Below, in pieces: positions 15,441-25,166 of a stretch of 64,000 nucleotides of DNA. Positions within the stretch are counted from its first letter, which is position 1, and each line of letters begins with the position of its first letter. Location of the stretch: positions 1 through 64,000 of the forward strand of contig NZ_JAJOZE010000003.1 of NCBI RefSeq assembly GCF_021166585.1, read 5' to 3'. Origin of the DNA: Metabacillus kandeliae. Its GTDB lineage: Bacteria > Bacillota > Bacilli > Bacillales > Bacillaceae. A program made the translations under genes and the position numbers. The notes under the pieces are model-generated. The model searched no databases, was not told the origin of the DNA, and worked only from the letters and a program-made list of their open reading frames with translations.

Positions 15441-16124
15441 TTATCTAACTTCCACCCAGCCGTTCTTAATCGCTACAACAACAGCTTGAGTACGGTCGTT
15501 TACGTTCATTTTTTGCAGGATATTGCTCACGTGATTTTTAACGGTTTTTTCACTGATGAACAGTGCTTCGCCGATGCCGCGGTTGCTTTTTCCGTCAGCG
15601 AGCATTTGCAGAACTTCGCACTCGCGTCTGGTCAGGATATGTAATGGACGGCGAACTTCCGGCTGAATGTGCTGTGAGCCGCCTCCTCCGCCAGTTGTCG
15701 CCAAGCGGCGGAACTCGTTTACAAGGTTATGTGTGACTTTCGGATGCAGGTATGATCCTCCGTCTGCGACTACCTTGACTGCTTCGATCAGCGTATCCGC
15801 ATCCATTTCCTTCAGCAAATAGCCGCGTGCACCTGTTTTCAGTGCATGGGTTACATAGTTTTCGTCGTCGTGAATGGAAAGAATGATGACCTTCGTTTCT
15901 GGGTTGGCATCAACTAACTGCTTTGTTGCTTCCACACCGTTAACGTTTGGCATATTGATGTCCATAATGACGACGTCAGGTCTGTGCTCGTCGACAATGC
16001 GCACTGCTTCATCCCCGTCGTCACCTTCAGCGACTACTTCAAAGGATGGTTCAAAATCCAAAATACGTTTAACGCCTTCTCTGAATAATTGATGATCATC
16101 AATAATGGCTATTCTTGTCTTCAT
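15441..16124 (-). CDS. degU: response regulator DegU
   Basis: Two-component regulator of exoenzymes, motility and multicellular behaviour. It has 227 residues. The receiver domain shows [13 protein letters not shown] and the phospho-acceptor in VVIMDINMP (about Asp55), and the C-terminal LuxR-type helix-turn-helix contains [12 protein letters not shown] and [12 protein letters not shown]. The start is the ATG at 16124, 10 nt after GGGGAGG; a GTG directly at the ribosome site is less likely. The alpha-amylase and hag in this window are plausible targets by analogy with B. subtilis. Confidence 0.97.
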   Translation of the reverse strand: MKTRIAIIDDHQLFREGVKRILDFEPSFEVVAEGDDGDEAVRIVDEHRPDVVIMDINMPNVNGVEATKQLVDANPETKVIILSIHDDENYVTHALKTGARGYLLKEMDADTLIEAVKVVADGGSYLHPKVTHNLVNEFRRLATTGGGGGSQHIQPEVRRPLHILTRRECEVLQMLADGKSNRGIGEALFISEKTVKNHVSNILQKMNVNDRTQAVVVAIKNGWVEVR

Positions 16125-16264
16125 GCTATACACGCCTCCCCACTCTCATTCTAGTCCCATTCTCCTCTACTCCGTCAATATGCCTTTTGTCGTTAGTTTG
16201 CCGCAATAAAGCAGAAGAGTATACAAGAAAAATGCAAGACTTTCCGCTTACATTTTTTTATTTA

Positions 16265-17419
16265 TTAAACGGCAGGCACTTGGATCATGATAAAAGTACC
16301 GAGGCCGATTTTAGAATCAATTGTCATTTTACCGTCAAGCAGCTCAACCCGTTCCTTCATTCCGAGCAGGCCGAACGATTTGTTTTTCTTTGTTTTAATT
16401 TCTTTCATTTCAAAGCCTTTGCCGTTATCTCTTACAGCGAGATTGACATTTTCACTTGATACTTCAACCTTTACGGTGATTTCAGAGGCTTCAGAATGCT
16501 TCAGAGCATTTGTCACGGCTTCCTGCGCAAGGCGGAAAAGCGCTACTTCAAATCTTGGCGGAAGGCGCCGTTCCTCTCCTTCCCCTAAGCTTTGAAAATC
16601 AATTTTCGTCTTGCCGTTATATTCTTCGATCGTTGCCATGTATTTTCGCAAGGTGGGAATCAGTCCAAGATCATCCAAAGCCATAGGTCTTAAGTCATAG
16701 ATAATTCTCCTCACTTCATATAAAGCGTCACGCACATTTTGCCGAAGGCTGCGGATTTCTTTGAACCCTTCTTCCTGCCCGCGGTCGCGGAACGTTCGTT
16801 CAATAAGATCTGAGCGCATCATCACGTTTGCCAGCATTTGAGCAGGACCATCATGAATTTCCCTTGAGACCCGCTTCCGCTCTTCTTCCTGAGCCTCAAT
16901 AATGCGAAGGCCGAAATCCTGCTTCTGCTGTGCATCCTCAAGCAGCATGCCAACCTGCTTCAAATCCTGATTTAAATAATTCAGCACAACGCTGATCTGG
17001 GAGACAAGCGATTCTGAGCGCTCTATGATTTCCTGAAGTCCAAGCAATCGGCGCTCAAGCTCGTCGCGCCGGTCGCGAAGCTGCTTTTCCCTGTGCTGCA
17101 TGGTTGTCAGTTCCACCTGCAGCGTATGAGCCTTTTCGTACGCTTCCCTAATTTCATCCTCGCTAAACCGGTTGAAATTCCGGCTGACTTCTGAGAGCCG
17201 TTTGCGGGCGTGGCGGGACTGAACCTCGAGCTTGTCCCCTTCTTCAATAACCGTATTTACCTGCATTTTAATCTGCTTCAGCTCTTCGACCAATGATTCA
17301 TATTGAGCTCTTGACTGCTCTCCGATGGTGAAAATTTCATCTTTGCTTCCATCAACGGTATGTATCATTTTTTCCAGTATTTGATCAAGCAGTTCACAAT
17401 CGAGTTTTCTGGAAGTCAC
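16265..17419 (-). CDS. degS: sensor histidine kinase DegS
   Basis: Cytoplasmic kinase for DegU, 384 residues, with no membrane segment. The N-terminal half is a long coiled coil (sensor domain). Then come the HisKA_3 box SREIHDGPAQML, with the phosphorylated His near residue 189, and the ATP-binding part NGKGFEM with FGLLGMKERVELL. It starts at GTG with GGAGGG upstream and is read with degU across a 140-nt gap. Confidence 0.96.
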   Translation of the reverse strand: MTSRKLDCELLDQILEKMIHTVDGSKDEIFTIGEQSRAQYESLVEELKQIKMQVNTVIEEGDKLEVQSRHARKRLSEVSRNFNRFSEDEIREAYEKAHTLQVELTTMQHREKQLRDRRDELERRLLGLQEIIERSESLVSQISVVLNYLNQDLKQVGMLLEDAQQKQDFGLRIIEAQEEERKRVSREIHDGPAQMLANVMMRSDLIERTFRDRGQEEGFKEIRSLRQNVRDALYEVRRIIYDLRPMALDDLGLIPTLRKYMATIEEYNGKTKIDFQSLGEGEERRLPPRFEVALFRLAQEAVTNALKHSEASEITVKVEVSSENVNLAVRDNGKGFEMKEIKTKKNKSFGLLGMKERVELLDGKMTIDSKIGLGTFIMIQVPAV

Positions 17420-17665
17420 GTATTTCCCTCCAATGCCAAAAATGGTCGCCCTGTCTAATCTTGGATGAATCTTTGTATATTATGTAAAATTCAGATAAAG
17501 ATTGATGTTTCATCTTCCTGCGCTTTATAATAGAGTAATGTAATTTCAATTGCTTTCTAATATATATGCTATTCATCTATACATGCTATTCACAGCCTGA
17601 CAATTCAGTAGAGATTGTCGGTTTTCTTTATGAAATAAGGGTCTTGCTACAGGAGGTGTTCGAGC

Positions 17666-18307
17666 ATGCTTCCTCATTATTATACAGTAAAAGGCACGGG
17701 AGAGCATGAACTAATCATTCAGAAATCCCGATTTATTTGCCATATAAGCCGTGCTGTAACAGAAGAAGAAGCCCAGGCTTTTATACAGCGTATTAAAAAG
17801 CAGCATATGAATGCAAACCATAACTGTTCTGCCTATCTGATCGGCGAAAACGATTCGATCCAAAAAGCCAGTGATGACGGCGAGCCGAGCGGCACAGCCG
17901 GTGTTCCTATGCTGGAAGTGTTAAAAAAACGCAATCTGAAGGATACGGCGGCAGTTGTCACCCGCTATTTCGGGGGCATTAAGCTTGGGGCAGGCGGCCT
18001 GATTCGCGCATACGGCAAATCTGTATCAGAAGGCCTTAATGCAATAGGCATTGTTGAAAGAAAATTAATGCAGGTTATGCACACGACGATAGAATATACC
18101 CTTCTGGGGAAAGCTGAAAACGAATTGCGTTCTTCTATATATGAAATAAAAGAGATCCATTATCTTGACCAGGTTGAAATTGAAACATATGTTGCGGAAG
18201 ATGCCACGCAGGAATTCTGCGACTGGATGACAGAGCTTACCAACGGAAAATGCTCGATTAAAGAAGGGCTTGTCACTTATTTGGAAAGTGACGCGGAAAC
18301 AGAATAA
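17666..18307 (+). CDS. yvyE: YvyE, IMPACT/YigZ family protein
   Basis: Protein of 213 residues. The N-terminal UPF0029/IMPACT domain has the motif KKASDDGEPSGTAGVPML and VVTRYFGGIKLGAGGLIRAY; a smaller C-terminal domain follows from about residue 140. Homologues are linked to translation control in eukaryotes; the bacterial role is unclear. It is divergent from degS and followed after about 40 nt by the LCP gene, as in B. subtilis. Confidence 0.93.
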   Translation: MLPHYYTVKGTGEHELIIQKSRFICHISRAVTEEEAQAFIQRIKKQHMNANHNCSAYLIGENDSIQKASDDGEPSGTAGVPMLEVLKKRNLKDTAAVVTRYFGGIKLGAGGLIRAYGKSVSEGLNAIGIVERKLMQVMHTTIEYTLLGKAENELRSSIYEIKEIHYLDQVEIETYVAEDATQEFCDWMTELTNGKCSIKEGLVTYLESDAETE

Positions 18308-18348
18308 AGGAAGTGTTGGGACCAAGCACGTTAGGAGAAGATGGAAAA

Positions 18349-19401
18349 ATGACTGAATATAGAAGAGTTGTTAGGAAGCGAAAAAAGAAGAAAAAAAGCC
18401 GCTGGAAAAAGATTCTGCTTATTCTGCTGCTGATTGTACTGGCGTTTGGCGGCTATCTTGCCTATGTCACATACAACGCCTACCAGCAGGCAGATAAATC
18501 CTATCATCAGTTAAGCAGGGGCGAGAAGTCCGAAAAACGGGAAAAAGCCGTTCAGCTTTCGAAAGACCCCGTCTCCATTCTTTTAATGGGGGTAGAAAAT
18601 TACTCAACAAACGGTGAAGGCGGACGAAGCGATACATTGATTGTCATTACGCTGAATCCGAAAGATAAATCAATGAAAATGCTCAGCATTCCGCGCGATA
18701 CGCTCGTTCACATTCCTGGCAGAGAGAACAAAACAAAGATCAACGCAGCTTATTCAATCGGCGGCAAAGACCTGACTGTGCAAACGGTTGAAGATTTCCT
18801 TGATATCCCGATTGATTATTATGCAGAGGTTTCCTTTAAAGGATTCAAAGACATTGTGGATGAACTGGGCGGCGTTGATGTGAATGTTCCATTCGCTTTC
18901 TGGGAGCACAATGATACAAATGGAGAGCGGATCAACTTTAAAAAAGGAATGCACCACCTTAACGGCGAAGAAGCACTTGCTTACTCCCGGATGAGAAAAA
19001 GAGATCCGAGAGGCGATTTCGGACGTAATGAACGCCAAAAGCAGATCATTACGGCTGTGATCAAAAAAGCAACAGCGCCGCAAAACTTCCTGCAAATCGA
19101 TGACATTGCAGGCAAAGTAGGCCAAAACGTTGACACAAACCTTAGAATTCCAGAAGTACTCGGCTTCCAGCAAAACTACTCCGGGTTCTCAACTGACAAA
19201 ATCGATAAATTAAAGCTTAAAGGAACAGATTTATACACACCGACTTACTATTATAAGCCTGATCCGGATAGTGTAGAAGAACTGCAGAAAACCCTGCAGG
19301 ATCATCTGGAAAATAAAACAGTTTCCATCAGGGATCAGGAAAACCAGGAAGGCACAGATACTTCCGGCGAGGATTCCTCCGGCTCCGGTGCCGGCCAATA
19401 A
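18349..19401 (+). CDS. tagV: LytR-CpsA-Psr cell-wall polymer ligase
   Basis: Attaches anionic polymers to peptidoglycan at the outer face of the membrane. It has 350 residues. A very basic N-terminus (RKRKKKKKSRWKK) precedes one membrane segment (about 25-45). The LCP domain has GGRSDTLI, SIPRDTLV, FKDIVDELGGVDV and ALAYSRMRKRD, the last two including pyrophosphate-contacting Arg residues. The C-terminus is a Glu/Gly/Ser tail. Position after yvyE matches TagV (YvhJ) of B. subtilis. The start is the ATG of MTEYRRVV after GGAGAAG. It is a candidate for linking the polymer made by the 26-35 kb cluster. Confidence 0.92.
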   Translation: MTEYRRVVRKRKKKKKSRWKKILLILLLIVLAFGGYLAYVTYNAYQQADKSYHQLSRGEKSEKREKAVQLSKDPVSILLMGVENYSTNGEGGRSDTLIVITLNPKDKSMKMLSIPRDTLVHIPGRENKTKINAAYSIGGKDLTVQTVEDFLDIPIDYYAEVSFKGFKDIVDELGGVDVNVPFAFWEHNDTNGERINFKKGMHHLNGEEALAYSRMRKRDPRGDFGRNERQKQIITAVIKKATAPQNFLQIDDIAGKVGQNVDTNLRIPEVLGFQQNYSGFSTDKIDKLKLKGTDLYTPTYYYKPDPDSVEELQKTLQDHLENKTVSIRDQENQEGTDTSGEDSSGSGAGQ

Positions 19402-19436
19402 AAAATTGCCCTCCAGGCGCGGAGGGCAATTTTTTA
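19402..19436 (+). terminator. terminator after tagV
   Basis: AAATTGCCCTCC and GGAGGGCAATTT form a 12-bp stem followed by a T-run; A-rich on the other side, so it may work in both directions. Confidence 0.9.
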
Positions 19437-19550
19437 TTCTGATACAGGCGTAAGTTTTACTTTTGCCTCTATTTGAATGATGTCTCCTTCATCAGCGAAA
19501 TACATATAAGATTCTTCTCCGCAGGAACTAAGGATGGTGTTGACTTAAAG
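19434..19550 (-). pseudogene. possible remnant of a gene 3' end
   Basis: A minus-strand frame gives YMYFADEGDIIQIEAKVK and a stop at the tagV terminator, with protein-like composition, but an in-frame stop lies about 38 codons upstream and no ribosome site is visible. It may be a decayed end of a lost gene. No family is recognised. Confidence 0.25.
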
Positions 19551-19983
19551 CCCTTCATAGTCATTTATCTGTGATTTTTCGCAGAACACTCATCTGAGTC
19601 TTTTATCCTATTAATCGACTAATATTATAATTGCATTTTCATTACAAATAAAGGTATTTATTTAAAAGTTATGTAAAAATATCATAAATTGTGCAGACAT
19701 CGTATGACACCTTTGTTAAAATATAGACAAAAATACCTCTGATTCTACACCGCAGAGGATTTTTTTTTGTAAAAAGCTTTTTCGTAAGTCTCTTTCCTTA
19801 CTTTTGCCGCTCTAATAAGATAAAGCGTTTTTATCAGATAAATAGATTAATAGAACGCATTCGTTCGAAAAGAGGCTCTTGAGCCTGAAGCAAAGAAATG
19901 TGATGCCTTCGTCATAAGCTCTGATCATCACTTTGCAGACAAGCCGAAAAAAGCTATGCTAACAAATTTGGGAGGGAATACAA
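19551..19983. other. autolysin operon leader region
   Basis: About 430 bp, AT-rich. It contains a stand-alone terminator at 19736-19769 and a GC-richer stretch (19860-19960) with several short inverted segments (for example GAGGCTCTTGAGCCT). No sigma-D box with proper spacing was found, unlike lytC of B. subtilis. The amidase ribosome site GGAGGG is at 19971-19976. Confidence 0.5.
19736..19769 (+). terminator. stand-alone terminator upstream of amidase
   Basis: CCTCTG and CAGAGG with a nine-T run. It is over 300 bp beyond tagV and 215 bp before the amidase gene, so it is either a second stop for tagV or an attenuator. Confidence 0.7.
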
Positions 19984-22830
19984 ATTAAGTTTCAATGGGT
20001 CATCGCCACAGGTTTAGTCGTCTCTAGTTTATTGCCCATGCAGTCTCAAGGAGTTCACGCAGCAGAAAAGGTGCCGTTCATCGGAAAAACGCAAGCGTCA
20101 GCTGCGATCCACAGAGGTGCAACAGAAGCATACAAAACAGTCAAAACAATTTCCGCAGCAAACACAGTCCTCGTAATCGATCAATTTACGAATCAGCAAA
20201 ATGAAAAATGGTACAAAGTCGTCTATCAGGGTGTTACAGGCTGGGTACACAGCGAAAGCATCAAAGAGCAAAATGACACAGCAGCTTACATGTTTACTGA
20301 AGATCAAAACGCTGAAGTGCTCTCAGGTGCCGAAAAAGGTACTTATGCCGTAAAAGAAAAGCTTGATGAAAATGCATTGGTTAAGGTTCTTGGCACCTTT
20401 ATCAATCAAAAGCAAAATGAGATCTGGTACAACGTACAAACACCACATTCAAAAGGCTGGATTCCCTTTAAAGAACTCCAATTAAAGCCAGATACATACT
20501 CAGGGTATGTTGCAAAGTCAGGCCTTGAATTAAGAAGAGGTGCTGACGTCTCTTATACGTCTGTTCATCAATTACTCACAAATGAAAAAGTAACAGTGGT
20601 AGATTTTTTTGCAGGCAAAGAGCCGTGGTACCGTTTGAAGCTTGAAAACGGCACAATGGGCTGGACGGAAGCTGAGAAGCTATCAATCGAGCAATCTGTG
20701 AAGCCAGCTGATCTTTCCAAGAAAGTGTACGCAAAAGCAGCACCTACCATCATCCACAGCGGCGCTGAAACAAGTTATAAAACGGTTTACAGTGCACCTG
20801 CGAATTCTGAATTTACTGCCATTGCCGAATTTATTAACAAGGATTCTGAAAAATGGTTCCGTGTAGAATATCTTCCAGGAAAATTTGGATGGGTCAAACA
20901 GGCGGATACGAAAACTCAACCTGCTCTCTCCAGTGTTTATTATGTGCAGACAGCTGATGCCAATGTCCGCAGAGGAGCAGAAACTTCTTACTCCATTGTT
21001 GCCTCCCTTACTAAAGGAAGTGCGGTAAAAGTTATTGACCAATTCACAAACAATGCAGGCGAGCTTTGGTACCGTCTGGAGCTTGAGAACGGTACAGCTG
21101 GATGGACAAAAGCCGAACAGCTGACAACCGAGCAAGTAAAGCCAGCCGACCTTTCCAAAACGGTGTACGCTAAAATTTCGCCAACCGTTATCCACAGCGG
21201 TGCTGAAACAAGGTACAAGGTTGTTTACCAGGCACCTGTGAACTTTGAATTGCCAGCGATTGCCGAGTTCACAAACGCTGCTTCTGAAAAATGGTTCCGC
21301 GTAGAATACCTTCCAGGAAAATTGGGATGGGTGAAACAGGCGGATACGAGCACTGAACCTGCTCTATCCAGCATTTACTATGTTCAGGTACAGGCAGCAA
21401 ATGTCCGTAAAGGGGCAGATACTTCTTACTCGAAGGTGACCACTCTCAATTATGGCAATGCCGTAAAAGTTGTGGATCAATTCACGAACAAATCTGGCGA
21501 ACTTTGGTACCGCATCAAGCTGAATGCCACCACATTCGGCTGGATCTCAGCTTCCCTGCTGAGTGAAAAAGCCATCACATTAAATGAAGGCAGATACATC
21601 GGCACCTACCAGGCTGAGCTTCGTTCAGGTGCAGACTACTCCAATTCATTTGTGGAAAAACTTCGTTTCGGCAGCAAAATCACAGTAATGGGCGAAACAA
21701 TCAACGATGCAGGAGAAACATGGCTTAATATACAATCTGAAAATGGCAAAAACGGCTGGATTCCGAGCTGGGAAGCTTATAAATCCCTATCTGACCGCCA
21801 ATATGCTTATACAAAATCAAGCACTTCTATTTACCGGTCTGCTTCAGCTTCCTCGAAAGCTGCTGCTAGCGTAAAATCCGGTGAGACTTTGACTGTTTTA
21901 AGACCGCTGAATGGCTGGCTGAATGTTGAAACGGCTAAAGGAGTCAGAGGCTGGATTCAGGCCGATAAAACGGCTGCATTTATCCCGGTTTCCCTAGCTA
22001 GTCCGGTTGTAGCAGCTACTTCTAAAACAGATACAGAGCTGCGCTGGACCAAAACCAAATCATTTGATCTGTCCTACAAGCTGTTAAGCGACCGTTCGCT
22101 TCAGTTCAATACAAAAGGGATCAATGTGGATCTTCCTTCACAGCAAATTAAGGGCATCAAGAATATTTCTCAATCCGGCAGCACGCTCACTGTTACACCG
22201 CAGCCAGGATATATGTTCACTGTCCGAAATAAATCTGACAAGCTCGTCATCTCTGTTCTTCCAACAGGCGTCTACGGAAAAACTATTGTCCTTGATGCCG
22301 GACACGGCGGCAAAGACAGCGGCGCAGTTGGCCCTTCACGCCTTTATGAGAAAACAGTCAATCTTGGTGTCATCCTTTACCTTGGCGATTTGCTTGAGAA
22401 AAACGGAGCGAAGGTCATTTATACACGGGATGATGATACGTTCCTTGAGCTGTACGAGCGCACAGACATTTCAAATGCGTCAGATGCAGACATGTTTGTC
22501 AGCGTGCACCAAAATTCAAGCACAAGCAAATCAGCACGCGGATCAGAAGTATACTTCAACACAGCTTATAACTTTAACGGCGAAAAAAGCCGAGTGCTTT
22601 CTGATACGATTGAAAACGCCCTTACAAAACAAGTCGGTACGTACGAGCGCGGCACTAATACTGCGAACTTCTACGTTCTTAAGCATAATGAATTGCCGAG
22701 CGTACTTGTTGAGCTTGCATTTGTTTCAAACCCGACAGAGGAAGCAAAGCTTCGCACAGAAGCCTTCCGCAAAAGCGCAGCACAGGGGATTTTCAACGGC
22801 ATTGCAAATTATTTCACAGGGGGATATTAA
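19984..22830 (+). CDS. SH3-repeat N-acetylmuramoyl-L-alanine amidase
   Basis: Autolysin of about 948 residues that cuts the amide bond between muramic acid and the stem peptide. Order: signal peptide (residues 1-26, ending VHA), nine SH3-like modules of about 70 residues (to about 670), a beta-rich AMIN-like part (about 680-770), and a C-terminal Amidase_3 domain. The zinc ligands and catalytic Glu are visible in LDAGHGGKDSG, YEKTVNL, SVHQNSS and VELAFVSNP. Modules 4-5 and 6-7 are a recent tandem copy. The start is decided by GGAGGG at 19971-19976: 7 nt later comes ATT, giving (M)KFQWVIATGLVVSSLLP, a good signal peptide. No ATG, GTG or TTG precedes the hydrophobic core, and a TTG at 20032 would remove the signal. 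Functionally it corresponds to LytC. Confidence 0.9.
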   Translation: MKFQWVIATGLVVSSLLPMQSQGVHAAEKVPFIGKTQASAAIHRGATEAYKTVKTISAANTVLVIDQFTNQQNEKWYKVVYQGVTGWVHSESIKEQNDTAAYMFTEDQNAEVLSGAEKGTYAVKEKLDENALVKVLGTFINQKQNEIWYNVQTPHSKGWIPFKELQLKPDTYSGYVAKSGLELRRGADVSYTSVHQLLTNEKVTVVDFFAGKEPWYRLKLENGTMGWTEAEKLSIEQSVKPADLSKKVYAKAAPTIIHSGAETSYKTVYSAPANSEFTAIAEFINKDSEKWFRVEYLPGKFGWVKQADTKTQPALSSVYYVQTADANVRRGAETSYSIVASLTKGSAVKVIDQFTNNAGELWYRLELENGTAGWTKAEQLTTEQVKPADLSKTVYAKISPTVIHSGAETRYKVVYQAPVNFELPAIAEFTNAASEKWFRVEYLPGKLGWVKQADTSTEPALSSIYYVQVQAANVRKGADTSYSKVTTLNYGNAVKVVDQFTNKSGELWYRIKLNATTFGWISASLLSEKAITLNEGRYIGTYQAELRSGADYSNSFVEKLRFGSKITVMGETINDAGETWLNIQSENGKNGWIPSWEAYKSLSDRQYAYTKSSTSIYRSASASSKAAASVKSGETLTVLRPLNGWLNVETAKGVRGWIQADKTAAFIPVSLASPVVAATSKTDTELRWTKTKSFDLSYKLLSDRSLQFNTKGINVDLPSQQIKGIKNISQSGSTLTVTPQPGYMFTVRNKSDKLVISVLPTGVYGKTIVLDAGHGGKDSGAVGPSRLYEKTVNLGVILYLGDLLEKNGAKVIYTRDDDTFLELYERTDISNASDADMFVSVHQNSSTSKSARGSEVYFNTAYNFNGEKSRVLSDTIENALTKQVGTYERGTNTANFYVLKHNELPSVLVELAFVSNPTEEAKLRTEAFRKSAAQGIFNGIANYFTGGY

Positions 22831-22834
22831 TTAG

Positions 22835-23482
22835 ATGAAAAAGACGACGATTGCTCTTGTATTTGGAGCAGGCTTGCTTGTAGGAGGAGCTGCTGCTCCT
22901 CTCGCAAGCACTTCTGCTGCCTCTAATGTTGTTTTGGCCAGTGTAGATTGGGTAAACAGCCAGCTGAACCCGCAAAAAGACCGGATTACAAAGCTCGAAT
23001 CAGATGTGGCATCACTGCGCCAGGCTCTTGAGGACACAAGCACCAGCATCCCAACTCTGCCAAGCCAGGTTTATGTAAAATCTCTTTCTGCCGATATTCA
23101 TTCTGGCGCTCTTTATAGCTACCGTGTTGTTTCAAGCGGCGCACTCTCCCAATCTCTTAAAGTAACTCAGCAAGTAACAGCTGCAGACGGGAAGTTTTAC
23201 CGCGTTGAATATGCACCGAACCAATTCGGCTGGATTGCAGCAGCTGATGTCAGCTATTCAGCAGTTGCCGCACCATCTTCCGTTATTGTGAAAACAAGCG
23301 CTTCTGTATACAGCGGAGCTAACACAAAAGACTACAAAACAGTCGGTACTGTGACAAAAGGCCAGCAAGTAAAATACCTCGGCACATTTAAAAACAGCAA
23401 AACAAATGAAGTATGGTTTAATGTACAGCTATCCAATGGCAAAGCCGGCTGGCTTCAGAGTCAAAACGGCGAGGTGAAATAA
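22835..23482 (+). CDS. secreted SH3-domain protein
   Basis: Exported protein of 215 residues: signal peptide (MKKTTIALVFGAGLLVGG...), a short coiled coil (about 40-70, KDRITKLESDVASLRQALE), then two SH3-like modules of the same type as in the amidase (WIAAADV and WFNVQLSNGKAGW). It starts 5 nt after the amidase stop and ends 4 nt before the next gene, so the three are one operon. It may be a wall-bound partner or modulator, in the place held by LytA in B. subtilis, though it has no lipobox. Confidence 0.85.
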   Translation: MKKTTIALVFGAGLLVGGAAAPLASTSAASNVVLASVDWVNSQLNPQKDRITKLESDVASLRQALEDTSTSIPTLPSQVYVKSLSADIHSGALYSYRVVSSGALSQSLKVTQQVTAADGKFYRVEYAPNQFGWIAAADVSYSAVAAPSSVIVKTSASVYSGANTKDYKTVGTVTKGQQVKYLGTFKNSKTNEVWFNVQLSNGKAGWLQSQNGEVK

Positions 23483-23485
23483 ACG

Positions 23486-25024
23486 ATGGCATCCCGCAAG
23501 TGGATCGGCAGCGCCTGCCTCGCAGCTGGCCTGCTTCTCGGCTTTCAATCCAATGCATTAGCTTATGATAAGCCTGCTTATGACAATCAAGTAAGAGTCA
23601 GTCTCGGCAGTGCTTCAAGTCTTCCTTTCAAGCTCGAATCTCTGTTTGAGCTTGAAAACCTAAGCTCTGGTGAAAAAACATTGCTTGTTCCCGGAGTCTA
23701 CCTGACTGCTGCGGCATCAGGAACTGTCACAACCATCACAGCTGGAAATGACAGCTACCAATCAAGCGCAGGCTTCCGCATTTCGGAAGTCCAAAATGCT
23801 TCACCAAAATACGCCAAGTTCACTTCAGCAACAGGGGTCTACAAAGGGGCTTCAACAACAGGCTATGAAAAGATCAGTACGATGAAAAAAGCAGAGGCTG
23901 CAGAGTACCTTTCTTCTTTTACAGACAGTTCAGGTACTGTATGGTATAACATTCAGCTTGCCGGCGGTTCAAAAGGCTGGGTATCATCAGCCTCTACCCT
24001 GCTCGCTGATGCGCCTTCCTCTTTGTCTCTCTTTTCTTACAAACAGAGCGGAAAAAGCAAAACAAGTTCATTTAAAGGCACAGCTGAAATAAAAAGCAGC
24101 GGCGGCAAAGCGACCCTCTATAACCTATTGGGCATGGAGGATTACGTCAAAGGGGTTATCCCGAATGAAATGGCCACCGGCTGGCCGACAGAAGCTTTAA
24201 AAGCACAGGCCATCGTGGCAAGAAGCTATGCTGAAGCAAGCAAAAGCGTATCCAGCACTCCTTCAAGCCAGGTTTACAACGGCTATACAAGTGAAGCAAA
24301 AGATACAAATGCAGCAGTAGATGCTACAAAAGGCCAGGTTGTTCAATACAACGGCAAAACGATTCAAGCTTTCTTCTTCTCCACAAGCGGAGGAAGAACC
24401 GCCAATATCGGCGAGGTTTGGAACAGCACACAGGTGCCTTACCTTGTCAGTGTATCTGATCCATATGAAGAATCAAGACTCGCCAGCTGGACAGAAGAAT
24501 TCCGCTCAAGCGCCCTGATCAAAAGCTTTGGACTTCCTGCAGGCACAGCTCTTTACAGCATCAAAGCGAATGCAAAAGGCGCAAACGGCGAAGTCGGCAG
24601 CGTAACTCTTATCACCTCTGCCGGCACCGTAACAAAAGCAGGAAACGAAAGTGTGATCAGGCACTTGTTCCCGACTACTTCCAACAGCTACGGCTACCTG
24701 ATGTCCAACTGGTTTACCCTGACAGCACAGCCTTCCATCACAGTTCAAGGTGCAGGAAGCACGCAAAATCAGTACTCCATTAAAGGAGCATCTGTTATGA
24801 CTGCAAGCGGTGAAACGACCGTCTCAGACGCGAGCGTCCAGGTTCAAACAACATCCGGCACAGTAAGCCAGGAAAGCGATCCAGCTTCCATCACCGTTGA
24901 CGGCAAAGGCTGGGGCCACCGCATTGGTATGAGCCAATACGGAGCAAAAGGGTACGCGAACCATGGGTATACTGCTGAACAAATTATTGCTCACTACTAC
25001 CCGGGAACGACGATTCGAAAGTAA
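23486..25024 (+). CDS. SpoIID/LytB domain protein with SH3 module
   Basis: Secreted protein of 512 residues resembling LytB, the amidase enhancer. After the signal peptide (to ALAY) it has an SH3-like module (about 115-170), then the SpoIID/LytB domain with GMEDYVKGVIPNEMATGWPTE, LKAQAIVARSYA, FFFSTSGGRTANIGEVW, and the C-terminal DGKGWGHRIGMSQYGAKG. In LytB the domain boosts the amidase; in SpoIID it is a lytic transglycosylase. Being the third gene of the operon after the amidase favours the enhancer role, but lytic activity cannot be excluded. Confidence 0.9.
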   Translation: MASRKWIGSACLAAGLLLGFQSNALAYDKPAYDNQVRVSLGSASSLPFKLESLFELENLSSGEKTLLVPGVYLTAAASGTVTTITAGNDSYQSSAGFRISEVQNASPKYAKFTSATGVYKGASTTGYEKISTMKKAEAAEYLSSFTDSSGTVWYNIQLAGGSKGWVSSASTLLADAPSSLSLFSYKQSGKSKTSSFKGTAEIKSSGGKATLYNLLGMEDYVKGVIPNEMATGWPTEALKAQAIVARSYAEASKSVSSTPSSQVYNGYTSEAKDTNAAVDATKGQVVQYNGKTIQAFFFSTSGGRTANIGEVWNSTQVPYLVSVSDPYEESRLASWTEEFRSSALIKSFGLPAGTALYSIKANAKGANGEVGSVTLITSAGTVTKAGNESVIRHLFPTTSNSYGYLMSNWFTLTAQPSITVQGAGSTQNQYSIKGASVMTASGETTVSDASVQVQTTSGTVSQESDPASITVDGKGWGHRIGMSQYGAKGYANHGYTAEQIIAHYYPGTTIRK

Positions 25025-25028
25025 TATA

Positions 25029-25062
25029 TGAAAGCCAGCCTAATAAACGGCTGGCTTTTCAT
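25029..25062 (+). terminator. terminator of the autolysin operon
   Basis: AAAGCCAGCC and GGCTGGCTTT stem followed by TCATGTTTTT. Confidence 0.85.
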
Positions 25063-25166
25063 GTTTTTGAACCATTTTATTAAAAAATGGGCTTGTAACC
25101 GGCTTTTTCATAACCTTTTAAGCGAAATTGATGATTTAAACTGCAATGAGATTGGAAATAACGTGG

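Noticed and set aside
22124-22834. 236-codon frame overlapping the amidase domain
   Set aside because: Alternative frame of the amidase gene; amidase catalytic motifs are in the other frame.
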